The notes below the pieces were generated by a model. The model saw nothing but the letters and a program-made list of their open reading frames with translations, was not told the origin of the DNA and did not search any database. The translations under genes and the position numbers were made by a program. From Gillisia sp. Hel_I_86 (GTDB taxonomy: Bacteria; Bacteroidota; Bacteroidia; Flavobacteriales; Flavobacteriaceae), in contig NZ_VISE01000001.1 in the NCBI RefSeq assembly GCF_007827275.1, forward strand, positions 4,181,107 through 4,245,106: a DNA stretch of 64,000 nt. Direction: 5' to 3'. Positions within the stretch are counted from its first letter, which is position 1. Each line of letters begins with the position of its first letter. Positions 35,256-44,331 of this stretch are shown here, piece by piece.

Positions 35256-37808
35256 ATGAAAAAACTAAAAATCCACATTCCCGTAATCCTTCCACAGGCA
35301 CCGGACGAAAAAGATGCCTGCGTCAACAGGCTCATCAATAAACTAAATGGCCGTGAAGGTATTGACAATGTGCACGTATCCGATAAAAAAATGGACGGTG
35401 TGCCGCTACTCTGTTTTCACTATGATCCGGATATCATCTCCATTGACCGCATCCAGCACCTGGCTGAACGTACCGGGGCGGAAATTACCGAGAAATATGG
35501 CCATTTGCTCATAGAGGTCAATGGAATAAGGCATACCCGCCACGCCCGCCTGGTGGAAAAAAAACTGCTTGACATTGATGGGGTATTGGAAGCTTCTGCC
35601 AATGCCGGGGGAATGATCCGTCTGGAATATGACAAGCGTGAGACCAGTTTTGAAGGGATAAGCGCAAAGCTCGAAAAGGAAAACCTAAAAGTCAATAAAA
35701 GCTCCTCTGCCGATGAAAATGGTTTTGCACCTGCGGAAAAGAATCCTGAAAATTTAAATAAAAAAAAGGCAAAGGGCAAAGAAGAACAAAAGCATAAAGA
35801 TAACGAAGTCCAGAATCATAAGGAAGGTGAAAGCCACGGGGCCGGGGAAGAACATTCCCACGCCCACGGTGGTGTTTTTGGAAAAAACACCGAACTTATT
35901 TTTGCTATCATTTGCGGTACGCTTCTGGGCATTGGTTTTGGCCTTTCCTACGTGGAATCCATCCCGGATTGGGTGAGCCTATCCCTATACATCGGCGCCT
36001 ACTTTTTTGGAGGTTACTTTACAGCGAAAGAAGCCATAGAGACCGTTGTCAAAGGTGGTTTTGAAATTGACTTTTTGATGCTGGTCGCTGCCATTGGTGC
36101 CGCCATTCTGGGAGAATGGGCAGAAGGTGCACTCTTGCTGTTCCTATTTAGCCTCGGGCACGCCCTGGAACATTACGCAATGAACAAGGCAAGAAAAAGC
36201 ATCGCCGCGCTTGCAGACCTTGCGCCAAAAACAGCCTTGCTTAAAAAAGATGGCAAGACAGAAGAAGTCGGGATTGAAAAATTGGGCATTGGCGATATCA
36301 TCGTGGTCAAGCCAAACAGTAAAATATCTGCCGATGGTGTTGTGGTCAACGGAAAAAGCAGCGTCAACCAGGCACCTATTACCGGGGAAAGTGTACCCGT
36401 GGACAAACTTCCCGTGGAAGATACTGCCAAGGACTATTCAGAGGATGATGAAATAAAGGACGAAAACCGCGTGTTTGCTGGAACTATTAACGGCAACAAT
36501 ACGCTTGAAATTAAGGTAATCAAAGAGGCGAAGGATTCTACACTGTCCAGATTGGTAAAATTGGTGAATGAGGCTCAGACCCAAAAATCGCCCACCCAGT
36601 TGCTTACCGATAAATTTGAAAGATATTTTGTGCCATCCGTACTGATACTGGTTGGTATCCTGCTCTTTGCCTTTCTGGTCATTGATGAACCGTTTAGTGC
36701 CAGTTTTTATAGGGCTATGGCGGTATTGGTAGCTGCAAGTCCCTGTGCACTGGCCATTTCAACACCAAGTGCCGTATTAAGCGGTGTGGCACGGGCGGCA
36801 CGGGGCGGTGTACTTATAAAAGGGGGGCGACCGCTTGAGGATTTGGGCGTCATTACGGCTTTGGCTTTTGATAAAACCGGGACACTAACTGAAGGTAAAC
36901 CCAAACTCACTCAGATAGTTGCTTTAGGAAATATGATAGAAGAAGACCTTTTAAAAATAGCTGTTGCAGTGGAAAATCTAAGTGACCATCCCCTTGCAAA
37001 AGCAGTGGTTCGTGATGGAAAAAAGATCCTGGAAGGAAAGGAAATACCCGAAGCTTCCAATTTAGAAGCTGTTTTGGGAAAAGGAATAAAGGCATCCTTA
37101 GAAAAAGATCAAATTTATGTAGGAAACCTCAATTTGTACGATGAACTTGATGATGACAAACCTTCTCAAGATATAACAGGAAAGGTAAGGGAACTTGAAG
37201 GTGGTGGGAATACAACCATGCTTATAAGAAAGAATAAAGAATATATAGGAATCATTGCCCTGATGGACACCCCACGGGAAGCAGCCAAAGAAACATTGAA
37301 AAAATTAAAGGAAATCGGCATCAAACGGATGATAATGCTAACTGGGGATAATCAAAAAGTTGCCGATGCCGTGGCGAAAGAAATTGGGTTGACCGATGCC
37401 TGGGGGAGTTTGTTGCCGGAAGAAAAAGTGGATGCCATCAAAAAATTAAAAGAACAGGAATCCAAAGTCGCAATGGTGGGCGATGGCGTAAACGATGCGC
37501 CCGCAATGGCAAACAGTACCGTGGGCATAGCAATGGGAGCGGCCGGAAGCGATGTGGCCTTGGAAACGGCGGATGTTGCCCTAATGGCCGACAAGTTGGA
37601 AACCTTGCCTTTTGCTATTGGCTTAAGTAGGAAAGCAAAGGCCATTATCAAGCAGAACCTTTGGGTAAGCCTTGGTGTTGTGGCACTGCTTATACCGGCC
37701 ACCATTTTGAGCTGGGTAAACATAGGGGTTGCCGTTGCGTTTCACGAGGGGTCTACCTTGGTAGTCGTGGCCAATGCGCTGCGCCTTTTGGCTTATAAAA
37801 AAGATTAG
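35256..37808 (+). CDS. P1B-4-type heavy-metal P-type ATPase with long N-terminus
   Basis: The 850-residue ATPase has SPC (Ser495-Pro-Cys497) in the ion-binding helix, DKTGTLTEG with phosphorylated Asp539, MLTGDNQKVADAVA, and GDGVNDAPAM. HEGSTLVVVANALRLL at the end together with SPC marks subtype P1B-4, which exports Co, Fe, Ni or Zn. Two ferredoxin-like HMA-type repeats without classic CxxC fill about residues 1-155, followed by a Lys/Glu/His-rich linker (EEHSHAHGG). P1B-4 enzymes normally have little N-terminal extension, so this is long for the subtype. Confidence 0.9.
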   Translation: MKKLKIHIPVILPQAPDEKDACVNRLINKLNGREGIDNVHVSDKKMDGVPLLCFHYDPDIISIDRIQHLAERTGAEITEKYGHLLIEVNGIRHTRHARLVEKKLLDIDGVLEASANAGGMIRLEYDKRETSFEGISAKLEKENLKVNKSSSADENGFAPAEKNPENLNKKKAKGKEEQKHKDNEVQNHKEGESHGAGEEHSHAHGGVFGKNTELIFAIICGTLLGIGFGLSYVESIPDWVSLSLYIGAYFFGGYFTAKEAIETVVKGGFEIDFLMLVAAIGAAILGEWAEGALLLFLFSLGHALEHYAMNKARKSIAALADLAPKTALLKKDGKTEEVGIEKLGIGDIIVVKPNSKISADGVVVNGKSSVNQAPITGESVPVDKLPVEDTAKDYSEDDEIKDENRVFAGTINGNNTLEIKVIKEAKDSTLSRLVKLVNEAQTQKSPTQLLTDKFERYFVPSVLILVGILLFAFLVIDEPFSASFYRAMAVLVAASPCALAISTPSAVLSGVARAARGGVLIKGGRPLEDLGVITALAFDKTGTLTEGKPKLTQIVALGNMIEEDLLKIAVAVENLSDHPLAKAVVRDGKKILEGKEIPEASNLEAVLGKGIKASLEKDQIYVGNLNLYDELDDDKPSQDITGKVRELEGGGNTTMLIRKNKEYIGIIALMDTPREAAKETLKKLKEIGIKRMIMLTGDNQKVADAVAKEIGLTDAWGSLLPEEKVDAIKKLKEQESKVAMVGDGVNDAPAMANSTVGIAMGAAGSDVALETADVALMADKLETLPFAIGLSRKAKAIIKQNLWVSLGVVALLIPATILSWVNIGVAVAFHEGSTLVVVANALRLLAYKKD

Positions 37809-37853
37809 AAAAATTGGGACATAGAAGAACCTGGTTTTTTGAAAGAATATTAA

Positions 37854-38112
37854 ATGACAAATACGGAAAAAATATTATTTACCAAAGGGATACGCCCTAC
37901 TGAAATGAGGTTGAAAATTTACAAATACCTCAAGAGGAAGACCTATGCCGTAACCTTAAAGGAAATGCAAAAAGTCTTTATGAAAAAAGTGAAAGAAATA
38001 AAACAGCAAACAGAACGACCTTTTATCGCAACCTAAAGATTTTTGAGGATAAAGGGCTAATTCATCAGATTAATGATGGGGTCGGAGTGGCAAAAGAGTG
38101 GGTTGAAAATTA
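37854..38112 (+). pseudogene. Frameshifted, truncated fur-like gene
   Basis: The start (KILFTKGIRPTEMRLKIYKYLKRKT) is nearly identical to the intact Fur-family protein at 41830. Frame is lost near 38000 at an A-rich site, after which NKTTFYRNLKIFEDKGLIHQI continues one base out of frame and ends at TAA after KEWVEN. The metal-binding domain is missing. Confidence 0.85.
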
Positions 38113-38177
38113 AGTAATTAGCAAATAATAAATTCAGTTTAAAACATAAAATATTAAATAACCAAAATTGTAAAATT

Positions 38178-38405
38178 ATGTGGTACGAATGTAATAATGA
38201 TTGGCATTTTTTTGGAATGCACGGGTTCTGATGGCTCTTTTGGGTTGTCCTGGTTCTGATTCTTATTTTCCTGATTTTTCGCCCTAATAATATAATTGCC
38301 AGGAAAGGGAAAGATTCCTCCTTGGAAATTTTAAGGCGAAAGTATGCCGCAGGCGATATTTCTAAAGAAGAGTTTGAAGAAAGAAAAAGAGCATTGGAAA
38401 AGTAG
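38178..38405 (+). pseudogene. SHOCT-domain gene with internal TGA
   Basis: A single frame of 76 codons runs from ATG 38178 to TAG 38403, interrupted only by TGA at 38229-38231 (codon 18). It encodes a membrane segment and a SHOCT motif (SSLEILRRKYAAGDISKEEFEERKRALEK). In the intact relative at 31073 the corresponding place is Trp-rich, so TGA most simply is a TGG mutation. The rest of the frame is undamaged, indicating a very recent loss or a sequencing error. Confidence 0.75.
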
Positions 38406-38466
38406 TTGATGCTCTTATGAAATATAATATTTTTTAAAACTAAAATTAATTATTAAAAAACTTTTT

Positions 38467-39150
38467 ATGGAAATTTTAATAGCAGTAACTAAAAATTGTC
38501 CTCACCGGACTTTACTTGAACATGAACTTCAAAATGCCTGGTTACCCTACAAAGTAGCTTATTTTGAGGAGCATCCCGAATTACTTGAAAAATATCACGT
38601 AAAGCATTCGCCTTTATTAATTGTAGATGGGAAAGTGGAATCGATAGAGACGAAGGAAATATTAGATATAATAAACGAACTAAAAATAAGGGACAAGGAC
38701 ATATCAAAAATCAGGACTCCGAAAAGAGCTAAAAATTTTATGGTTCCAAAAGGCATAGGCTCAGAATCTGGGTTAGTGGAGGTTGATACAACATGGGGCA
38801 GTATTCAGCCAATGCAGGCTGCACAAAATGTAGTCACAATTGGGGAACAGGAAGTGTACCATCACCAAAAAATGAACCTATCCATTATTGATATACGAAA
38901 AGCAAGTACTACCGATGGGGTAAGTATTCCGGGTTCAAAAAGTATTCCCTATGATGAGTTGGCTGGAAGAATGGATGAGTTGGATAAAACCTATCCCAAT
39001 ATATTTTTTTGCAATGGCCCACAATGCCCACAATCGTCAACAGCTATAAAGAACCTCTTGAATGCAGATTTTCCGGCCGATAGAATTTTATATTACAGAG
39101 GAGGAATGCATGATTGGATAACAATGGGGCTTCCTGTACAACGATTATAA
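38467..39150 (+). CDS. Thioredoxin-fold / rhodanese two-domain protein
   Basis: Residues 1-80 look like a glutaredoxin-type domain (ILIAVTKNCPHR with a single Cys11, cis-Pro in KHSPLLIV). Residues about 125-227 are a rhodanese domain: SIIDIRKAS, then the active loop CNGPQCPQS with Cys182 and Cys187, and YYRGGMHDWITMGLPV. Such fusions move sulfane sulfur. It is cytoplasmic. It sits among metal genes and near DUF302, and could supply or detoxify persulfide. Confidence 0.8.
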   Translation: MEILIAVTKNCPHRTLLEHELQNAWLPYKVAYFEEHPELLEKYHVKHSPLLIVDGKVESIETKEILDIINELKIRDKDISKIRTPKRAKNFMVPKGIGSESGLVEVDTTWGSIQPMQAAQNVVTIGEQEVYHHQKMNLSIIDIRKASTTDGVSIPGSKSIPYDELAGRMDELDKTYPNIFFCNGPQCPQSSTAIKNLLNADFPADRILYYRGGMHDWITMGLPVQRL

Positions 39151-39234
39151 AAGCAATAGTATGGAGCAAACCAGGATATGACACAATATTTATCACTAAA
39201 TGAAAAGGCGTACTAATAATTAAAATAAAAGAAA

Positions 39235-39624
39235 ATGAGTTACTATTTTGAAAAAACATTGACCAATGTAAGTTTCGATGAGGCCATCGAAAAAGTTACC
39301 GAAGAATTGAAAAAAGAAGGTTTCGGTATATTAACGGAAATTGATATTAAAGCTACGCTGAAGAAAAAGCTTGATGTAGATTTCTATAATTACAGAATCC
39401 TGGGTGCTTGCAATCCTCCTTTTGCATATAAGGCACTCCAAGCAGAAGATAAAATTGGCACCATGCTTCCTTGCAATGTTATTGTTCAGGAAAGAGAAAA
39501 AGGAATAATAGAAGTTTCTGCAGTTGACCCCGCAGCTTCTATGAGTGCAGTAGAGAATGAAGCATTGAACGAAGTAGCTTTTCAGGTAAGGGATAAACTA
39601 GAAAAGGTTATTGAAAAGCTGTAA
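39235..39624 (+). CDS. DUF302-family protein
   Basis: The 129-residue protein has the DUF302 core: FDEAIEKVTEELKKEGFGILTEIDIKATL is the helix-strand start (cited here as separate short motifs FDEAIEKV and GFGILTEIDI), then YRILGACNPPFAYKAL and TMLPCNVIVQE. The conserved ACNP Cys and LPC Cys may bind a metal or react with thiols. DUF302 proteins are common with rhodanese and copper genes but remain uncharacterised. Confidence 0.85.
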   Translation: MSYYFEKTLTNVSFDEAIEKVTEELKKEGFGILTEIDIKATLKKKLDVDFYNYRILGACNPPFAYKALQAEDKIGTMLPCNVIVQEREKGIIEVSAVDPAASMSAVENEALNEVAFQVRDKLEKVIEKL

Positions 39625-39676
39625 ATATAATAGAATGAAATCCAATAAAAATTAACATGAATTAAAAACAAATATT

Positions 39677-40057
39677 ATGAAACAAATTAAAAATGCAGGT
39701 ATTCTAATGATTTTGGTGGCTTCGATGATAAGCTTTCAGAGCAATGCACAAAACACAGACAAAATTTTGAAGGACCCTGAAAAAAGGGAACAAATTATGA
39801 CGGCCATTGGCAACGATCCCGAAATGAGAATGGAAATGATGGAAAAAATGGTTAAGAAAGATTCTATGATGTCAAAAATGATGATGGAGAAAATGATGAA
39901 GATGGTGGAAAAGGACACTACAATGTCAAAAAAGATGAAGGAAAAAATGGCCACAATGAAAAAAGAAAAAGGGATGAAGTGTGAATGTGAGTGTAAAGAT
40001 GAAGATGGAACGTGCCAGTGTAAAATGGAGGAGAATGATGAAAATGAAAAGCAGTGA
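39677..40057 (+). CDS. Met-rich, Cys-rich exported protein
   Basis: The 126-residue protein has a signal peptide (ILMILVASMISFQSNAQ). Residues 50-95 are strikingly Met/Lys-rich (MRMEMMEKMV, then MMSKMMMEKMMKMVEKD), and the C-terminus has clustered Cys (KCECECKDEDGTCQCK). Met clusters bind Cu(I) and Cys clusters bind soft metals, so a periplasmic copper buffer is likely. It directly precedes a multicopper oxidase that also has Met-rich loops. Confidence 0.7.
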   Translation: MKQIKNAGILMILVASMISFQSNAQNTDKILKDPEKREQIMTAIGNDPEMRMEMMEKMVKKDSMMSKMMMEKMMKMVEKDTTMSKKMKEKMATMKKEKGMKCECECKDEDGTCQCKMEENDENEKQ

Positions 40058-40118
40058 CTTGAACTAATCTAATAAACCTGACTCTTTGGACAAATTGTTA
40101 ATTGGAAATTGAAAAGTT

Positions 40119-41768
40119 ATGGAAAAGGATAAAATAGATAGAAGAAACTTCATCAAGCTTGGTAGCTTGGGGGCAACTATTGTTATTGCCTGGCCTCTTT
40201 TGAATTCTTGTAACGGGCTTGCTTCGGAAAAGGAAAATACCGTCGATCCCGATTTTCAAGCAGATTTGGACTTGGATCTGATTGCCAAAGAGGCGAATGT
40301 CCAATTGTTCAAAGGAAATACCACCAAGGTTTGGATGTTTGAAGGAAAGGTTCTGACCGGTGATGGAACCGCAGTCCAAAAATTGGGCGAGAGCTATTTA
40401 GGGCCTGTAATTCGCGTAAAGAAAGGGCAGAAAATAAGAATCCGTTTCAAAAATCAATTACCCGAGGAAAGTATCGTGCATTGGCACGGTATGCACGTTT
40501 CAGAAAAGGATGATGGCCATCCTAAAGATGTGATAGGAAACGGTGACACCTATGTGTATGAATTTGAAATAATGAACCGTGCCGGCACCTATTGGTTCCA
40601 CCCACACCCGCACGGACGGACCGGGCCACAGGTTTATAACGGCCTAGCAGGGCTTTTTATAGTTACGGACGATGAGGAAAAAAGGCTGAAATTGCCATCA
40701 GGCGAATATGATGTTCCCGTTGTACTGCAAGATCGCCAGTTTGATGGTAATAATCAGTTGGTATATCTAAACCGTGGACGTATGGACAGGATGAACGGCT
40801 TTTTGGGCAACCGTATCCTTGTCAATGGAAATCCGGATGGGGAACTTTCCCTTCAAAGCGGATGCGTCTATCGATTGCGTATTCTCAACGGTTCCAATTC
40901 GCGCTTTTATAAGTTGGCCTGGGAAGACGGCACTCCCCTTGTTATTATAGGCAAGGATGGGAGTTTACTGGATAGCCCTAAATCTAAACCCTATATAATG
41001 TTGGGCGTTGCGGAAAGAATCGATGTCTGGCTCGATTTAAGGAACAAACCTCAAGGCTCCCAAATGATTATGAAAAGTTTGTCGTTCTCTCCCGGGATGA
41101 TGGGGATGATGGGTGGAATGATGGGCAGGGGTCGAAATAACCTTCCCCTGGGCAGTGAGTATGAAATATTGAAAATTTCCATCGATAAAGCAGGGAGCAA
41201 CAACTTTGAGCTCCCACAAAAACTGGCAGTATTCAATAAACTTGATCCTGCCACTGCCGTTAATAGAAACACCCCAAGGACGTTCCGCTTCTTTATGAGG
41301 CGAATGCAATGGACAATCAACGGACGAACTTGGGAAATGACGGGGGTTACCGAAGAAGAAACGGTAAAATTAGATACAACTGAAATTTGGGAAATCGTAA
41401 ATAGTGGTGGTGGAATGATGGGCAATGGCAATATGATGGGAGAAAGAGGTCGAATGCGAGACCGTGGAGAAATGGAAGGAGACAGAGGAATGATGGGCGG
41501 GGGAATGCAAATGCCGCACCCTTTTCATATTCATCATTTACAATTTAATATTCTTGAAAGGGACGTTTCTAAAGTGGACAGCAGGATTTGGAATTCGGTT
41601 AAGGATGGATTTATAGATGAGGGTTGGCAAGACACGGTTCTGTTAATGCCAGATATGAGTGTTAAACTAATTATGCGCTTTGAAGACTTTAAAGGGCTCT
41701 TTTTATACCACTGCCATAATCTGGAACACGAAGATATGGGAATGATGCGCAACTTTAAAATTGAATAA
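40119..41768 (+). CDS. Multicopper oxidase (CueO-like, Met-rich)
   Basis: The 549-residue enzyme has a Tat-like signal (DRRNFIKLGSLGAT) with a Cys at LLNSC, so it may also be lipid-anchored. Copper motifs are HWHGMH, WFHPHPHGRTG, HPFHIHHLQ and HCHNLEHEDMGMM, giving the T1 and trinuclear sites. Two Met-rich loops (SPGMMGMMGGMMGRG; GGGMMGNGNMMGERG) resemble the CueO region that binds extra Cu(I). It would oxidise Cu(I) to the less toxic Cu(II) in the periplasm. Confidence 0.92.
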   Translation: MEKDKIDRRNFIKLGSLGATIVIAWPLLNSCNGLASEKENTVDPDFQADLDLDLIAKEANVQLFKGNTTKVWMFEGKVLTGDGTAVQKLGESYLGPVIRVKKGQKIRIRFKNQLPEESIVHWHGMHVSEKDDGHPKDVIGNGDTYVYEFEIMNRAGTYWFHPHPHGRTGPQVYNGLAGLFIVTDDEEKRLKLPSGEYDVPVVLQDRQFDGNNQLVYLNRGRMDRMNGFLGNRILVNGNPDGELSLQSGCVYRLRILNGSNSRFYKLAWEDGTPLVIIGKDGSLLDSPKSKPYIMLGVAERIDVWLDLRNKPQGSQMIMKSLSFSPGMMGMMGGMMGRGRNNLPLGSEYEILKISIDKAGSNNFELPQKLAVFNKLDPATAVNRNTPRTFRFFMRRMQWTINGRTWEMTGVTEEETVKLDTTEIWEIVNSGGGMMGNGNMMGERGRMRDRGEMEGDRGMMGGGMQMPHPFHIHHLQFNILERDVSKVDSRIWNSVKDGFIDEGWQDTVLLMPDMSVKLIMRFEDFKGLFLYHCHNLEHEDMGMMRNFKIE

Positions 41769-41829
41769 AAGGTGAACAGGCATAGTACTGGCCGGCCTTT
41801 TATAAAATCGATTTTTGAAGAGTTTTGCT

Positions 41830-42249
41830 ATGACAACAACGGAAAAAATATTATTTACCAAAGGGATACGCCCTACTGTAATGCGGTTGAAAATTTACAA
41901 ATACCTCAAGAGAAAGACCTATGCAGCCAGTTTAAACGAAATGCTAAAAGTCTTTATCAAAAAAAGTGAAAGTAACAAAACAGCAAATAAAACCACGTTT
42001 TATAGAACGATGAAGTTGTTTGAGGAAAAAAACATAGTCCATCAGATTGATGATGGAACAGCCGTTGTGAAATATGCACTTTCTGATGAAAACATCTCAG
42101 ATTTACATATGCATTTTCATTGTACCAATTGTGGAGAAACAATCTGTCTACCGAATAAAATATCGGAAGAAAGCTTGCCAGACGATTATGAAGTGAGCGA
42201 TGTGAACGTGGTATTGAAAGGAATATGTGAAAAATGCAGGGGAAAATAA
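41830..42249 (+). CDS. Fur-family regulator 2
   Basis: The product from ATG 41830 is 139 residues with a winged helix (TKGIRPTVMRLKIYKYL ... TTFYRTMKLFEEKNIVHQI) and a C-terminal metal domain (HMHFHCTNCGETICL ... CEKC). An upstream TTG at 41815 is not needed. It is the intact relative of the pseudogene at 37854 and a more distant paralog of the protein at 30232. It lies just after the multicopper oxidase and may regulate it. Confidence 0.88.
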   Translation: MTTTEKILFTKGIRPTVMRLKIYKYLKRKTYAASLNEMLKVFIKKSESNKTANKTTFYRTMKLFEEKNIVHQIDDGTAVVKYALSDENISDLHMHFHCTNCGETICLPNKISEESLPDDYEVSDVNVVLKGICEKCRGK

Positions 42250-42314
42250 AAGGTGGGAGTTCCAGATCCCTGAACCCTTGCGCCCAATGGTCAGGGTCAG
42301 GTATCTTCCACCTT
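42250..42314 (+). promoter_or_regulatory. Nested stem-loop upstream of Lpd gene
   Basis: Outer arms AAGGTGG (42250-42256) and CCACCTT (42308-42314) enclose an inner stem CCCTGAACC/GGTCAGGG (42268-42276 and 42289-42296) with a 12-base loop. It overlies the end of the fur gene region and ends 25 bases before the Lpd start. It could be a bidirectional terminator or an RNA leader; no T-run follows, so termination is not certain. Confidence 0.45.
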
Positions 42315-42339
42315 CTCTAACTTAAAAAAATATTTGAAT

Positions 42340-43743
42340 ATGGAAAAATTTGATGTAACTATTATAGGATCTGGCCCGGGCGGTTATGTAGGTGCAATCC
42401 GTTGTGCCCAATTAGGTTTAAAAGTGGCCATTATTGAAAGGTATAGCACCCTGGGCGGAACCTGTCTTAATGTGGGCTGTATTCCGTCAAAAGCCTGGCT
42501 GGAAGCCTCTGAGCATTATTACAAACTCAAGCATCAATTCGAAAAATTTGGGATCAACGTAAAAGAGGCCAATGTCGATATCATAAAAATGAACCAAAGG
42601 GTTCAGGACGTGGTACAGGAAATCATTAATGGAGTTGACTATCTGATGAAAAAGAACAAAGTTACCGTTTATGAAGGCCATGGTACCATCAAGGATAAAA
42701 ATACAATAGAAATTAAGGGCGAAGATAAAACGGAAACCATAGCAACCGGTAAAATCATTATTGCCACCGGATCCAAACCCGCTTCGCTACCTAATATCAA
42801 AATCGACAAAAAGAGGATTATCTCTTCTACCGAAGCCCTTGCCCTACGGGAAATCCCCAAGCATTTAATGGTCGTTGGTGGTGGCGTTATCGGTGTTGAG
42901 ATAGGTTCCGTATTCGCCCGCTTGGGTTCAAAGGTTTCTATAGTAGAATATTTTGATAGCCTCATCGCCACTATGGATGGCGCATTGGGACATCAATTGC
43001 ACAGTTCCCTAAGAAAACAGGGAATTGAGTTTTATCTACAGCATAAGGTGACGGATGCAACGGCAGCGGATAACAAAGTGGAGTTGAAAGCAGAAAACCT
43101 TTCCAATAAAAAAGAAATGAGTTTAGATGGCGATTACTGCCTTATGGCCATTGGCCGAAAACCGTACACCGCAAATTTAGGACTTGAAAATATAGGAGTG
43201 GAAACCAATGAAAAAGGACAGATAACGGTGGATGAGAACCTCGAAACCAACGTCAAGGGAGTGTATGCCATAGGAGATGTAATCCGCGGGGCAATGCTTG
43301 CCCATAAAGCCAGTGAAGAAGGTGTTTTTGTAGCCGAAACGATTGTTGGCCAAAAGCCCCACATTAATTATTCGCTCATCCCAAATATCGTGTACACCCA
43401 GCCCGAGGTCGCCGGCGTAGGCTTGACGGAAGAAGAATTGAAAAAGGCCAATAGAAGTATAAAAACAGGCTCTTTCCCATTTAAGGCTAATGCAAGGGCA
43501 AAAATAAGTATGGATACCGATGGTTTTATCAAGGTAATCGCAGATAAGCGGACCGATGAGATATTGGGGGTGCATATGATAGGGCCTCGCATCGCAGATA
43601 GTTATACCGAAGCGGTGGTAGCGATGGAATTTAGGGCATCTGCCGAAGATATTGCAAGAATGTCACACGGGCATCCCACTTTTTCCGAGACCTTTAAGGA
43701 GGCCTGTCTGGCCGCTACCGAAGGCAGGGCATTGCATATCTAA
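42340..43743 (+). CDS. lpdA: Dihydrolipoyl dehydrogenase (flavoprotein disulfide reductase)
   Basis: The product from ATG 42340 is 467 residues. It has an FAD loop (IIGSGPGGYVGAIRCAQLG), the redox pair GGTCLNVGCIPSK, an NAD loop (VVGGGVIGVEIGSVF), a second FAD block (GVYAIGDVIRGAMLAHKA) and the dimer-interface His-Glu in HGHPTFSETFKEA. It oxidises dihydrolipoyl groups with NAD. No E1, E2 or GcvH genes are nearby, so this is probably an additional copy serving redox or metal-stress functions. Confidence 0.9.
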   Translation: MEKFDVTIIGSGPGGYVGAIRCAQLGLKVAIIERYSTLGGTCLNVGCIPSKAWLEASEHYYKLKHQFEKFGINVKEANVDIIKMNQRVQDVVQEIINGVDYLMKKNKVTVYEGHGTIKDKNTIEIKGEDKTETIATGKIIIATGSKPASLPNIKIDKKRIISSTEALALREIPKHLMVVGGGVIGVEIGSVFARLGSKVSIVEYFDSLIATMDGALGHQLHSSLRKQGIEFYLQHKVTDATAADNKVELKAENLSNKKEMSLDGDYCLMAIGRKPYTANLGLENIGVETNEKGQITVDENLETNVKGVYAIGDVIRGAMLAHKASEEGVFVAETIVGQKPHINYSLIPNIVYTQPEVAGVGLTEEELKKANRSIKTGSFPFKANARAKISMDTDGFIKVIADKRTDEILGVHMIGPRIADSYTEAVVAMEFRASAEDIARMSHGHPTFSETFKEACLAATEGRALHI

Positions 43744-43779
43744 CATTTACAATAACTGGCACAATAAAGAATAAAAGAG

Positions 43780-43986
43780 ATGAAAAAGCTTCAGCAATTG
43801 ACCAAGGAAATTAACGAATTGACATTGAGAATTGAGCAAGACTACCCTGAACTATACCAATATCTCGATGAAAACCCTATTACAATCCCTGATTGCGAAA
43901 CACGGGAGCTTTCCGTCAGCTCGTTCGTGGAATATTTGGATAGCTTGAAGTCAATTTTGGAAAGATATATAGAATCACATAAATAA
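43780..43986 (+). CDS. Small acidic helical protein
   Basis: The 68-residue protein is acidic and probably helical (LQQLTKEINELTLRIEQDYP; VEYLDSLKSILERYIE), without signal peptide or known motif. It lies between Lpd and the ACP-like gene with short gaps, as part of the same transcription unit. Confidence 0.55.
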   Translation: MKKLQQLTKEINELTLRIEQDYPELYQYLDENPITIPDCETRELSVSSFVEYLDSLKSILERYIESHK

Positions 43987-44005
43987 ATAAATAAATGAAG
44001 AACGG

Positions 44006-44254
44006 ATGGAAGATTTTAAAATAAGGTTCAACAAGCTCCTGACCAATAAATTTGGAAGACATCCAAATTTGTTGAGACCAGAAGCAAATTTTAGGGAAGA
44101 CCTCGGGGCGGATATTTTGGATATGGTGGAATTGATGCTGGAGTTTGAAAATGAGTTCAATATAACCATCTCAGATGATGAAGCCGACAAAATAACTACC
44201 CTAGGCGAAGCCGAGACATATATTAAAGATAAAATTAAAAATAGTAAATCTTAA
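44006..44254 (+). CDS. Acyl-carrier-protein-like protein lacking the carrier serine
   Basis: The 82-residue protein follows the ACP pattern (FREDLGADILDMVELMLEFE, FNITISDDEADKITTLGEAETYI). The phosphopantetheine Ser of DSL is Ile37 here (DIL). All other features, including the acidic helix II, are kept. It cannot carry a phosphopantetheine arm by the usual route, so it may act as a binding or regulatory scaffold; a point mutation (AGT to ATT) is the alternative. Confidence 0.75.
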   Translation: MEDFKIRFNKLLTNKFGRHPNLLRPEANFREDLGADILDMVELMLEFENEFNITISDDEADKITTLGEAETYIKDKIKNSKS

Positions 44255-44331
44255 CAAAAGTGGAGCAAACTTGAATATTTCAAATACCAAGTAATCAAGC
44301 TTTAAATTAAATAATCCAGTAGCATCTCATA

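Noticed and set aside
38229..38231. TGA in the SHOCT gene read as selenocysteine
   Set aside because: No SECIS-like hairpin was recognised after it, relatives have Trp-rich sequence there, and the position lies in a membrane helix rather than an active site.
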